9,915 bases of DNA from an uncultured bacterium (GTDB lineage: Bacteria; Patescibacteriota; Minisyncoccia; Phycocordibacterales; UBA9973): the NCBI GenBank assembly GCA_903854645.1, contig CAINWY010000113.1, positions 1-9,915 on the forward strand. The letters run 5' to 3'. The position numbers and the translations under genes were made by a program. Under the pieces are notes generated by a model. That model ran no database searches. It was not told the origin of the DNA and was given only the letters and a program-made list of their open reading frames with translations. Positions 1 to 7,316 of the stretch are shown piece by piece (the first letter of the stretch is position 1; every line of letters begins with the position of its first letter).

Positions 1-87
1 ACCATTGATATATTAAATAAAAAATCAGACTTTCTTCTTAATATAAGAAATGAGTTCTTGAGTATTATTAAAAAAACTAATAAATAA
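1..87 (+). CDS. C-terminal end of an unidentified protein (partial)
   Basis: The frame starting at base 1 stays open for 28 codons and stops at TAA 85-87. The peptide is rich in Lys, Ile, Asn and Leu and ends in IIKKTNK, which resembles the coding style of the gene that follows. Only 4 bases separate its stop from the next ATG, so the two are probably co-transcribed. There is too little sequence to name a family; that this is a real gene tail is inferred from the open frame and the tight spacing. Confidence 0.55.
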   Translation, partial: TIDILNKKSDFLLNIRNEFLSIIKKTNK

Positions 88-91
88 TTTT

Positions 92-2095
92 ATGAAATTT
101 GACCAACCACCACAAAATATAGCTAAGAAAGATATTGAAACAGAAGAGACCATTATAAATGCAACCCCTGACGAAGGAGTTGATCAATTGATGGAGGATT
201 CAGAGCCTATTGATATGCGTATACAAAATGTAAATGAGATTTTTAATAAACACAAAGAAATGAACATCGAAGTCACGGATGATATAGCCAATCTCATAAT
301 TGAAAAGGAGCTTGGTATAAGTGGTAGTGATTTATTAGAAAAAGAAATAGCTGACCCCCAATCTAAAAAACTAGAGAATAATATTGCAGCACAAGTTAAA
401 GAGATGTTGGCGGATAAAGAATCAAACGAATCTACTATGCTAAATTTTTTAAGAGACAAGATGTTCAAGTCTAGATTATCTAAAGCTGTGGTTTTGAGTG
501 CAATTCTGTTCTTTAAATTTTATCCAAGTTTTGCTGGTGAACAAAAGGGCACGCCTAAACTCGATAACCTTAATGCTAAGAATAAAACGGAAATCAGTAA
601 AAAAACAAATATGGATGGTGGTGATGGGGATAAGAATAGTTACAAAATAACCCCAGAGGATTTAAATAAAACGGAGCAGAAATTTACAATTAAAGCAGCA
701 AGTTCCTTTGATACAGATAAAGCAGAAGTTAAAAATAAAGTAGAATTAGGGGAAAAGTTTGATAAGTTTTTCTCTTCTATAAATAGTAGTAACTTTGAGA
801 AAATGATTTCACATAATTGGATTTTTTCCAGTTCTAGTGATGAACGAGAAACTTCCAATTGGGATAAAAGTAATTTAAAGCTTACAGAAGCCAGGTACGC
901 ATCCTTTCTCGATGTTTATAAAAATACTTTAGCCAAACACAACTTTGATGGCCTTGCAGAGGATCAAGTAAAGCAAATTCTTGAGAAACCTGTGGATGAT
1001 GTACACCCAACTGATGGAGTGACTCATATTACTGATTTAATGAATCCAATTACTCATAAGTGTTTTACAGAAAAAGAGGTAAATTCTCTAGATAGTAAAA
1101 CTCGAGATAAGCTGTTAGAAAAATGTCGTTATGCAAATTTCGAAGTCGAATCTACTATGTTTGCTGTTGGTGCATTTGGGCAGCTCATACTTGTAATTGA
1201 TGATAGCCCGTCAATGGAACATTCAAAAGTAAATATGGCAAATGAATTGAGGTATATAAATAAAGATATGCCAATTAAACTTGGATTTTTTTCAAGCAAT
1301 TTATCTACAGTAAAGGAAGCATCCAGTAGTCAAGAAGCTGCGAATGAATTGTCTTTTATGAAGATGGACGGATCGGGACAAGAGAGAGCTTTAACTTCTG
1401 CAATTCAATATTTAGAACATATACCTGCGGATGATGTTTCTAGTAAGGCTATGTACGTCGCTACAGATGAAAATCTACAGGATCTAAATCAAATAATAAA
1501 ATTAGTAAGCCTTTCCAAAAAAACTAATACGGAGGTTACATTTTTAATGTTTTATGATAATGGTTCAAAATTTATTAAAATCGGAGCAGATAAGATATTT
1601 GATAAATTTAAACAAAATGTAGAAAGTAATAATATAGTTCAAAAAGTAAGATTGGAACAAAATATTAAATTTTTAGACAACAAAATAAATACTATTGTTG
1701 ATAGGATTGGCAGCATTTTATCTGGTTATGATGGTAATTTGATGGATGCGTATGAAAAATCATTAAAACAGGATGGTATAACAGGGAACGTAAATGAAAT
1801 CAAGGAAACTCTTAAAAATATTAATTGGGACAAGTTGAAGCATTTTGGAAATGTAACTATTGCTAATAAGCATCTTGGAAATGATTTAATGTTTGCAAAA
1901 ATTGGTATAGAAGAAAATAAGAGTCTTATCGCTGAAATGGAAAAACCAATAGATGATCAAATCTTTACATCACTGGAGAAGAATCTAAAAAACCCTGAAT
2001 ATGCAGAATCAATGCAGTTGAATAATATTTTTAAAAATTTAATAAATTTTGAAGATAGTAAGGGTAATAAAGTAGATATTCCTACTTATAATTAA
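92..2095 (+). CDS. Membrane-anchored protein with a von Willebrand A-like (MIDAS) domain
   Basis: This is a 667-residue protein I cannot assign to a named family. Residues 1-123 are charged and probably helical, followed by a basic patch (KSRLSK) and a hydrophobic stretch at about 132-148 ending in SFAG. That looks like an internal signal anchor or late signal peptide, so the remainder is probably outside the membrane. Residues about 150-230 are polar, Lys/Asn/Asp-rich linker. At about 362-480 there is a VWA-like fold: a hydrophobic strand LILVIDDSPSM carries DxSxS (D370, S372, S374), and a later strand MYVATDE supplies the expected Asp (D459). The middle MIDAS Thr is not obvious; GSGQERAL at 427-434 occupies its place. 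The only two cysteines, C324 and C345, lie just before the domain and could form a disulfide. VWA domains usually bind protein ligands through a metal ion, so adhesion or envelope assembly is possible but unproven. The gene looks more A+T-rich by eye than its neighbours and has no clear ribosome-binding site. Confidence 0.8.
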   Translation: MKFDQPPQNIAKKDIETEETIINATPDEGVDQLMEDSEPIDMRIQNVNEIFNKHKEMNIEVTDDIANLIIEKELGISGSDLLEKEIADPQSKKLENNIAAQVKEMLADKESNESTMLNFLRDKMFKSRLSKAVVLSAILFFKFYPSFAGEQKGTPKLDNLNAKNKTEISKKTNMDGGDGDKNSYKITPEDLNKTEQKFTIKAASSFDTDKAEVKNKVELGEKFDKFFSSINSSNFEKMISHNWIFSSSSDERETSNWDKSNLKLTEARYASFLDVYKNTLAKHNFDGLAEDQVKQILEKPVDDVHPTDGVTHITDLMNPITHKCFTEKEVNSLDSKTRDKLLEKCRYANFEVESTMFAVGAFGQLILVIDDSPSMEHSKVNMANELRYINKDMPIKLGFFSSNLSTVKEASSSQEAANELSFMKMDGSGQERALTSAIQYLEHIPADDVSSKAMYVATDENLQDLNQIIKLVSLSKKTNTEVTFLMFYDNGSKFIKIGADKIFDKFKQNVESNNIVQKVRLEQNIKFLDNKINTIVDRIGSILSGYDGNLMDAYEKSLKQDGITGNVNEIKETLKNINWDKLKHFGNVTIANKHLGNDLMFAKIGIEENKSLIAEMEKPIDDQIFTSLEKNLKNPEYAESMQLNNIFKNLINFEDSKGNKVDIPTYN

Positions 2096-2955
2096 ATCCT
2101 TCTAAATTCTCCTAATTCTTCTTTAATCAACTCTTTAATTTCCATTATGGAAAGGAGGGCATTTGCTTCGCCTATGTTCATTCCTAGTTCACGGATCAGA
2201 TCATTTCTCTCCATTGGCTCTCTTAAAAGTTCGATTATTTTCATCTCATCTTTCCCGCAATCCATATATTTTTCTTTATCACTTTTATTAGCTTTTATTA
2301 TCTCAAAGCCAAGTGCCTCAAGTACATCATTTGTACATACGACAGGGGTCGCTCCTTGTTTGATGAGCCAGTTGGTGCCATTGGAATTTGAAGAGAAGGC
2401 AGAGCCAGGAACTGCGAGGACATCACGATTGTAGTCGAGTGCCATCCGAGCAGTGATTAGAGTACCAGACTTTTCTTCGGCTTCTATTATCAGTACTGCT
2501 TTTGAGATTCCAGCCATCAATCTATTTCTTTGAGGAAATGAATAAATAGTAGCTTTCCACGATGGTTCCATTTCAGAAATTAGACATCCTCCCTTATTTA
2601 TTATTTCTTGCGCAAGTCTTATGTTGTTGCGTGGATAAAGAACAGTATTATCAAGTCCTGACCCGGGGAAAGAAATAGTGGTGAGACCTGCCTCAAGTGC
2701 AGCCTTATGTGCAATTGTGTCTATTCCAATAGCAAGACCAGAAACTATAACAATAGGGTAGCCCTTTAATCCTCTAATAATTTTTTCACATATGTCCTTG
2801 CCGTATGACGTGTATTTACGAGATCCAACAACAGCAAGATATATCACATCTTCACTTGGAAGTTTGCCTCTTATGTATAGAGTCTTCGGAGGCTGAGGGA
2901 TTTCATTTAATCCTTCTGGAAATTGTTCAGGTTTTAATTTATAAATGTCTTCCAT
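2092..2955 (-). CDS. dprA: DNA-processing protein DprA (Smf family)
   Basis: DprA binds incoming single-stranded DNA in the cytoplasm and loads RecA during natural transformation. The 287-residue protein shows the Rossmann-like core: VVGSRKYTSYG (42-52), SGLAIGIDTIAHKAA (72-86), the SFPGSG loop (95-100), FPQRNRLMAG (140-149) and EAEEKSGTLITA (158-169). A short C-terminal winged-helix-like segment follows (about 236-287). The N-terminal SAM-like domain of longer homologues is missing; only about 35 residues precede the core, as in compact family members. The start ATG (2955-2953) sits 6 bases after an extended -10 box, which supports it and suggests a leaderless mRNA. It is divergent from serS and convergent with the VWA gene, whose stop it overlaps. 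The family call is secure; competence in this organism is inferred. Confidence 0.95.
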   Translation of the reverse strand: MEDIYKLKPEQFPEGLNEIPQPPKTLYIRGKLPSEDVIYLAVVGSRKYTSYGKDICEKIIRGLKGYPIVIVSGLAIGIDTIAHKAALEAGLTTISFPGSGLDNTVLYPRNNIRLAQEIINKGGCLISEMEPSWKATIYSFPQRNRLMAGISKAVLIIEAEEKSGTLITARMALDYNRDVLAVPGSAFSSNSNGTNWLIKQGATPVVCTNDVLEALGFEIIKANKSDKEKYMDCGKDEMKIIELLREPMERNDLIRELGMNIGEANALLSIMEIKELIKEELGEFRRI

Positions 2956-2984
2956 TTGTATATTATATCATTTTTTACTATACT
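2956..2984 (+). promoter_or_regulatory. Promoter of serS
   Basis: TATACT at 2979-2984 is followed by 7 bases and the serS ATG, again leaving room for essentially no leader. A weak -35-like TTGTAT lies at 2956-2961 with a 17-bp spacer, directly abutting the dprA start codon. The two opposed promoters are packed into a 36-bp gap and overlap, so polymerase binding at one would be expected to occlude the other. Confidence 0.6.
2962..2970 (-). promoter_or_regulatory. Extended -10 promoter of dprA
   Basis: The minus strand reads TGATATAAT, a perfect -10 hexamer with the TGn extension, and the dprA ATG begins after 6 more bases. A start site at the usual distance would fall on or next to the A of the ATG, so the message would have no leader and no Shine-Dalgarno site. 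No good -35 box is visible 17 bases upstream, which fits an extended -10 promoter. Confidence 0.65.
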
Positions 2985-2991
2985 ATATATT

Positions 2992-4254
2992 ATGTTAGAT
3001 ATTAAATTCATTCGTGAGAATAAGGACATTATAAAAGAGGGAGCAAAGAAGAAGCATATAGAAGTAGATATTGATGCTCTTTTGTCTACTGATGAAAAGC
3101 GCTTGGAGCTTCTCTCTCGTGTTGAGTTCTTGCGTGGTGAACAGAATAAGATGAATGGTTCTATTGCAACCGAGAGGGATGCAACTATCCGTGGTCAGAT
3201 GATAAGTGAAATGAAGATAGTTAAAGACGAGCTAGTCGGGAAAGAAGAGGAATTAAAGACTGTAATGACAGAATGGCAGGGACTTATGCTCTCTGTTCCA
3301 AATGTTCCCGATATGTCAGTTCCAGAAGGAGATGATGACGCAGACAATCAAGAAGTAAAAGTTTGGGGAGAAAAACCTGAATTTCAATTTGAAGCTAAAG
3401 ATCATATAGAGCTTATGACAAATCTTAAGATGGTGGATTTTGAACGAGGAGTAAAGGTACACGGATTCAGAGGATATTTCCTGATGGGTGATGGAGTTCG
3501 TCTATCAATGGCTATTTGGAATTATGCGATGGATTTCTTCTCTGATAAAGGATTCATTCCTGTTATTCCACCAATTGTTGTGAATAGAAAAACATTCTTT
3601 GGTACTGGATATCTACCCCAAGGTGAAGATGATTTATATAAAACTCAAGATGGAGACTTTCTTGCTGGTACAGCCGAAGTGCCCATAATGGGCTTTCATG
3701 CGGATGAAATTTTAAAAGAAGAAGAATTACCTAAAAAGTATTTAGGATTTTCTCCTTGTTATAGACGTGAGGCCGGAAGTCACTCCAAGGATGTAAAAGG
3801 TTTAATACGTGTGAATGAATTTTATAAATGGGAACAAGTGGTTTTGTGCAAAGCTTCACACACAGAAAGCGTAGCACTACATGAAGAAATAAATAGAAAT
3901 ACAGAAGAGTTTATAGAGTCGCTAGGCATTCCTTATCATACAGTTATGAATTGTGGAGGTGATTTAGGTATGGGACAGGTGAAGAAGTATGATGTAGAGC
4001 TTTGGGTTCCAAAAGAGAGTAAATACCGTGAGATTTCTTCGGCTTCTTATTTTCATGATTTTCAAACTCGCCGCCTTAATATTCGTTATAAGGATGAAAA
4101 TGGAAAGATGAACTATGTCCACTCTCTTAACTGTACAGCCATACCCACTCCAAGAATACTGGTTTCCATGGTAGAGAATTTTCAGCAAGCTGATGGCACG
4201 ATAAAAATTCCATTAATTTTGCACAAATATTTAGGTAAAGATACTATCTCATAA
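2992..4254 (+). CDS. serS: Serine--tRNA ligase
   Basis: Seryl-tRNA synthetase (class II) activates serine with ATP and charges tRNA-Ser in the cytoplasm. I start it at ATG 2992, giving 420 residues; an upstream TTG at 2956 keeps the frame open but would absorb the promoter. The N-terminus (MLDIKFIREN) and the charged helical arm at about 30-110 form the tRNA-binding coiled coil. The catalytic core shows the serine-binding TAEVP loop (227-231), motif 2 beginning CYRREAGS (256-263) and continuing into GLIRVNEFYKWE, and motif 3 with LNCTAIPTPR (379-388; R388) followed by ENFQ (395-398). The C-terminal IKIPLILHKYLG is usual for the family. Length and all three motif regions are intact. The POTRA gene follows after 7 bases and is probably in the same operon. 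Confidence 0.97.
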   Translation: MLDIKFIRENKDIIKEGAKKKHIEVDIDALLSTDEKRLELLSRVEFLRGEQNKMNGSIATERDATIRGQMISEMKIVKDELVGKEEELKTVMTEWQGLMLSVPNVPDMSVPEGDDDADNQEVKVWGEKPEFQFEAKDHIELMTNLKMVDFERGVKVHGFRGYFLMGDGVRLSMAIWNYAMDFFSDKGFIPVIPPIVVNRKTFFGTGYLPQGEDDLYKTQDGDFLAGTAEVPIMGFHADEILKEEELPKKYLGFSPCYRREAGSHSKDVKGLIRVNEFYKWEQVVLCKASHTESVALHEEINRNTEEFIESLGIPYHTVMNCGGDLGMGQVKKYDVELWVPKESKYREISSASYFHDFQTRRLNIRYKDENGKMNYVHSLNCTAIPTPRILVSMVENFQQADGTIKIPLILHKYLGKDTIS

Positions 4255-4261
4255 ACGGAAT

Positions 4262-5128
4262 ATGAAAGATATTCCTACATCACCACGAATAACGCAGATA
4301 AAGCGTAATCGTAAAGTAGGCCAGATACGTTTGGTTCTATTATTTATTATCTTATTTGTTTGCATTATTGGGGCTCTTTCTTATTTCTCCTCATATTCTA
4401 AATTAATAATAAGTAACGTAGTAATTACCGGTAATAATATTATTGATTCAAATGAACTAGAAAAGAAAGTGGATGAAAATATTACAGGTCGCTATGTCGG
4501 TCTTTTTGATAAGGCAAATTTTTTAATTTATCCTAAGGGCAAGATTTATAATTCATTAATTATCAATTTCCCTAGAATAGAGACCTTATCAATAAAGAGA
4601 GATGGACTTAATACTATACACGTAAGTATCACTGAAAGAGCAGGATCATTTTTATATTGTGGAGTAAGCCTACCCGAGAAAACTGAAGATATAGGAGAAA
4701 ATTGCTATTTTGTAAATAACGACGGATTAGTTTTTGATAAGGCTCCTTATTTTTCAGGTGATATCTATTTCAAATATTATACAGAAATTTCAATAGTTGA
4801 TGGAAAGATATTAGGATCAAATATCTTTGAAGAGAATCATTTTCACCAGATTGTGAGGTTTATCGACGGTGTTATATCACTTGGTTTCAAGCCTATATAT
4901 ATGGTAAAAGGTTCAGACAATATCTACTCTCTTTATTTAAAATCTACAAATGATAAACCAAATGCAAAAATAATTTTCAAAGAAGATAATGATTTGGTTA
5001 TGATACTGGATAATTTAAAGACAGCAATGATAGAGAAAGAATTTGCAAATGAAATCAATTCAAAGTATGATACTCTTTCATATATAGACCTACGATTCAA
5101 GAATAAGGTTCTGTATAAGTTTCAGTAG
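4262..5128 (+). CDS. POTRA-domain membrane protein, FtsQ/DivIB-like
   Basis: The 288-residue protein has a basic cytoplasmic N-terminus of about 22 residues, one transmembrane helix at about 24-43, and then a POTRA-like domain at about 50-115 (SNVVITGNNIIDSNELEKKV, later ITERAG). This is the bitopic layout of FtsQ/DivIB, the divisome scaffold that links early and late cell-division proteins. Beyond POTRA the sequence is weakly conserved; C133 and C148 flank a short loop before CYFVNNDGLVF and might pair outside the membrane. A GGA lies 5 bases before the ATG and only 7 bases separate it from the serS stop, so translation from the serS message is likely. There are no mur or fts neighbours here to confirm a division role, so the domain architecture is firm but the FtsQ identity is inferred. 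Confidence 0.72.
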   Translation: MKDIPTSPRITQIKRNRKVGQIRLVLLFIILFVCIIGALSYFSSYSKLIISNVVITGNNIIDSNELEKKVDENITGRYVGLFDKANFLIYPKGKIYNSLIINFPRIETLSIKRDGLNTIHVSITERAGSFLYCGVSLPEKTEDIGENCYFVNNDGLVFDKAPYFSGDIYFKYYTEISIVDGKILGSNIFEENHFHQIVRFIDGVISLGFKPIYMVKGSDNIYSLYLKSTNDKPNAKIIFKEDNDLVMILDNLKTAMIEKEFANEINSKYDTLSYIDLRFKNKVLYKFQ

Positions 5129-5255
5129 TTTTTGTTAATTCCTAAAATAGCTCCTCTCGAAGGACACGGATATTTTCTTACTAGAAAATTCCTCGTGCTC
5201 GTCTCGACAGCCTCCCAAGTTCCTTTTCAAGGACTATTTTATTCATTAACAAAAA
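5129..5255. other. Structured intergenic element E1 (candidate RNA or cruciform)
   Basis: This 127-bp gap segment, starting directly after the POTRA gene's stop, is bounded by a perfect 11-bp inverted repeat, TTTTTGTTAAT (5129-5139) with ATTAACAAAAA (5245-5255). A second pair continues it inward: AAAATAG (5144-5150) with CTATTTT (5234-5240). Inside are a 7-bp hairpin with a TACT loop (ATTTTCT 5172-5178 / AGAAAAT 5183-5189), extended outward by CACG (5165-5168) with CGTG (5194-5197), and a 5-bp hairpin TCCTT 5221-5225 / AAGGA 5229-5233. The result is a closed multibranch fold. GCTCGTCT at 5197-5204 recurs in the element at 9601-9772. The strand used, if it is RNA, cannot be told from sequence. 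It could instead act as an attenuator or bidirectional terminator, or be a degenerate small mobile element. Confidence 0.55.
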
Positions 5256-5268
5256 TTGCATAAAATAT

Positions 5269-6240
5269 ATGAAAAAATTCTGGGAAAAATTACCAAAGCC
5301 TTTCTTTTGTTTAGCACCTATGGCAGATGTCACAGATGCGGCTTTCCGCTACATGTTTGCAAAGTATGGCAAGCCTGATGTCACATGGACAGAGTTCGTC
5401 TCTGCAGATGGTCTCGTAAGTGGCGGAAGAGAAGTTTTAAAATATGATCTTCTATATAGTGAGAAAGAGAGACCAATAGTGGTCCAGCTTTTCTCTTCAA
5501 ATCCTATCAAGATGCGAGAAGCTGCAATGTATGTTGCAAATCTCGGCTTTGATGGGATTGATGTAAATATGGGCTGCCCAGATAAGTCAGTAGAGAAGCA
5601 GGGAGCAGGTGCAGCAATGATGAAAGATATGGAAAAAGCTCGGGCAATAATTAAGGCAGTAAAAGATGGGATTAAGGATTCAAAAAATAAAAATGTTTCT
5701 ATCTCCGTGAAGACTCGTATTGGTTATAGTAAAAATCAGATAAGTGAATGGATTCCATTTTTACTTTCACAAGATTTAGATGCTCTTACTATTCACGCAA
5801 GAACTAGAAAAGAAATGTCTCTCGTACCTGCCAGGTGGGAACATGTGAAAGAAGTAGTAGAGATAAAAAATAAAATGGGAGTGAAGACGAAGATAATAGG
5901 GAATGGGGATGTTAGGGATTTAAAACATGGATATGATCTCGCAAAGGAAACTGGCTGTGACGGTATAATGATAGGAAGATCAGTATTTGGTAATCCTTGG
6001 ATTTTTTCGCGACGCGAAAAAATCCCTACTATAGAGCAGAAATTGAAAGCAATGCTTGAGCATACTAAGCTTTATGAAAAGCTTTTGGGTAAAGTTAAGA
6101 ATTTTGCCAATATGAAGAAGCACTACAAGGCATATGTAAATGGCTTTGATGGCGCAAAAGAACTTCGTGTAAAGTTAATGGAAACACAATCATACAAGGA
6201 AGTAGAAAAAATAGTGAGCAATTTTCTTAAAAATCATTAA
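5269..6240 (+). CDS. dus: tRNA-dihydrouridine synthase
   Basis: Dus enzymes reduce uridines in the tRNA D-loop using FMN and NADPH. The 323-residue protein is a TIM barrel with the family marks in order: LAPMADVTDAAFR (15-27), NMGCPDKSV with catalytic C103, the glycine-rich GAGAAM that follows, SVKTRIG (K148), LTIHART (H176), and the FMN phosphate-binding IIGNGDV (G211-D214) and GIMIGR (235-237). Length is normal and the smaller helical C-terminal domain is present. It is Dus by motif; the DusA/B/C class and the target uridine cannot be assigned here. The gene follows element E1 by 13 bases; TAAAAT at 5261-5266 is only a weak promoter candidate because it lies too near the ATG. A perfect palindrome lies within codons 244-253. 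Confidence 0.95.
   Translation: MKKFWEKLPKPFFCLAPMADVTDAAFRYMFAKYGKPDVTWTEFVSADGLVSGGREVLKYDLLYSEKERPIVVQLFSSNPIKMREAAMYVANLGFDGIDVNMGCPDKSVEKQGAGAAMMKDMEKARAIIKAVKDGIKDSKNKNVSISVKTRIGYSKNQISEWIPFLLSQDLDALTIHARTRKEMSLVPARWEHVKEVVEIKNKMGVKTKIIGNGDVRDLKHGYDLAKETGCDGIMIGRSVFGNPWIFSRREKIPTIEQKLKAMLEHTKLYEKLLGKVKNFANMKKHYKAYVNGFDGAKELRVKLMETQSYKEVEKIVSNFLKNH
5999..6025. repeat. Perfect 27-bp palindrome inside dus
   Basis: GGATTTTTTCGCG (5999-6011) is followed by one base and then its exact reverse complement CGCGAAAAAATCC (6013-6025). It lies in frame and encodes WIFSRREKIP (244-253), just after the conserved GNPW of the barrel, in a stretch of the family that tolerates change. As RNA it would make a strong hairpin within the message; on the other strand it forms the same structure. 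Confidence 0.9.
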
Positions 6241-6243
6241 TTT

Positions 6244-6251
6244 GTTATACT
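6244..6251 (+). promoter_or_regulatory. Extended -10 promoter of dnaX
   Basis: The 17-bp gap after dus contains TTGTTATACT at 6242-6251, that is TGn plus the hexamer TATACT (6246-6251), and the dnaX ATG follows after 6 bases (ATCAAT). The same decamer stands at the same distance in front of the minus-strand AI-2E gene. A leaderless dnaX message is therefore likely, so dnaX need not depend on the dus transcript. Confidence 0.62.
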
Positions 6252-6257
6252 ATCAAT

Positions 6258-7316
6258 ATGAAAGATTCTAAAATAGAAACAAATTCAAATATAGCTTTAT
6301 ATAGCAAGTATCGTCCAGAGAATTTTGCGGAAGTTCTAGGACAAGACCATATTGTAAAGGCCATAGATGGAGCACTAAAAGCAGGCAAAGTTTCCCATGC
6401 GTATCTTCTTTGTGGGCCTCGTGGAACAGGAAAGACTACTATTGCTCGCATAATTGCGCGCGAGCTTGGAACATCTCCAAATGATATTTATGAAATGGAC
6501 GCAGCAAGCAATAGAAAGATTGATGATGTTCGCGATATAAACAATAATATTGGGACAATGCCCTTTGATTCTAAATACAAAATATATATTCTAGACGAGG
6601 TTCATATGTTTACCAAAGAAGCTTGGAATGCACTCTTAAAGACAATAGAAGAACCACCAAAGCATGTTATATTCATTCTCGCTACTACAGAGCTAGAGAA
6701 AGTCCCTGAGACAATTGTTTCTCGTTGTCAGAGTTTTATTTTCAAGAAACCCACAGATATAGTTCTCGCATCTGTAGTTACAAATGTTGCAAAGAAGGAA
6801 GGATATACGCTCGAGGAAGGTGGGGCATCTCTCATAGCCCTTCTTGCGGATGGTGCCTTTCGTGATGCATTGGGAACTCTACAGAAAATTATTTCTTTCT
6901 CGCAAGGTAAAATAATCAGCCTAAAAGATATAGAGGAGGTTACAGGGTCACCCAAAACTATATTAGTGGATAATTTCCTAGATGCTATTGCCAGTAAAAA
7001 TATAGAGGAAGGTTTCCTTTGTATTAAACGTGCAGGTGTTGATAATCTGGATATGAATATTTATCTAAAAATGATATTAGTAAAATTAAGGTATGCTCTT
7101 ATGCTACGTTATGCGCCAAAGATGAAGAATGAAATAGAATCAAGTATTTCAGAGCATGACATGAAGTATATTTCTGATTTAGTTGCTTTGAAGCCTGAAT
7201 ACATCTCTTCTTCTACCCTATCTGTATTGCTCGGTGCTTATCAGTCTCTATGTAATTCTCCTATTAGTGAGCTTCCTTTAGAGATGGCTCTTGTAGAGAT
7301 TTTAAATGAAAAATAA
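6258..7316 (+). CDS. dnaX: DNA polymerase III clamp-loader subunit DnaX (gamma/tau), compact form
   Basis: DnaX is the AAA+ motor of the clamp loader that opens the beta clamp and places it on primed DNA. The sequence shows YRPENFAEVLGQ near the N-terminus, Walker A GPRGTGKTT (53-61), DAASN (81-85), Walker B LDEVH (112-116), LLKTIEEPP, sensor 1 LATTE (141-145) and the SRC motif with arginine finger (S155-C157). Two features are unusual. The four-cysteine zinc module normally found between Walker A and DAAS is absent: residues IARELG run almost directly into EMDAASN. The protein also ends at 352 residues, soon after the collar domain, so it lacks the tau-specific tail that contacts helicase and polymerase. 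The gene overlaps the next one by 11 bases, suggesting translational coupling. DnaX identity is firm; an RFC-like or HolB reading is less likely because of the DAASN and SRC context. Confidence 0.95.
   Translation: MKDSKIETNSNIALYSKYRPENFAEVLGQDHIVKAIDGALKAGKVSHAYLLCGPRGTGKTTIARIIARELGTSPNDIYEMDAASNRKIDDVRDINNNIGTMPFDSKYKIYILDEVHMFTKEAWNALLKTIEEPPKHVIFILATTELEKVPETIVSRCQSFIFKKPTDIVLASVVTNVAKKEGYTLEEGGASLIALLADGAFRDALGTLQKIISFSQGKIISLKDIEEVTGSPKTILVDNFLDAIASKNIEEGFLCIKRAGVDNLDMNIYLKMILVKLRYALMLRYAPKMKNEIESSISEHDMKYISDLVALKPEYISSSTLSVLLGAYQSLCNSPISELPLEMALVEILNEK

Noticed and set aside
614..661. EF-hand-like calcium loop at residues 175-190 of the VWA protein
   Set aside because: DGDKNSYKITPE has the acidic start and final Glu, but the hydrophobic residue is one place off and there is no flanking helix pattern; the region reads as a polar linker.
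2956..2991. A longer SerS starting at TTG 2956
   Set aside because: The extra 12 residues would be read from the promoter region, and the standard family N-terminus (MLDIKFIREN) begins at ATG 2992.
5473..5486. Inverted repeat GACCA/TGGTC inside dus
   Set aside because: A 5-bp arm with a 4-base loop in coding DNA is expected by chance.
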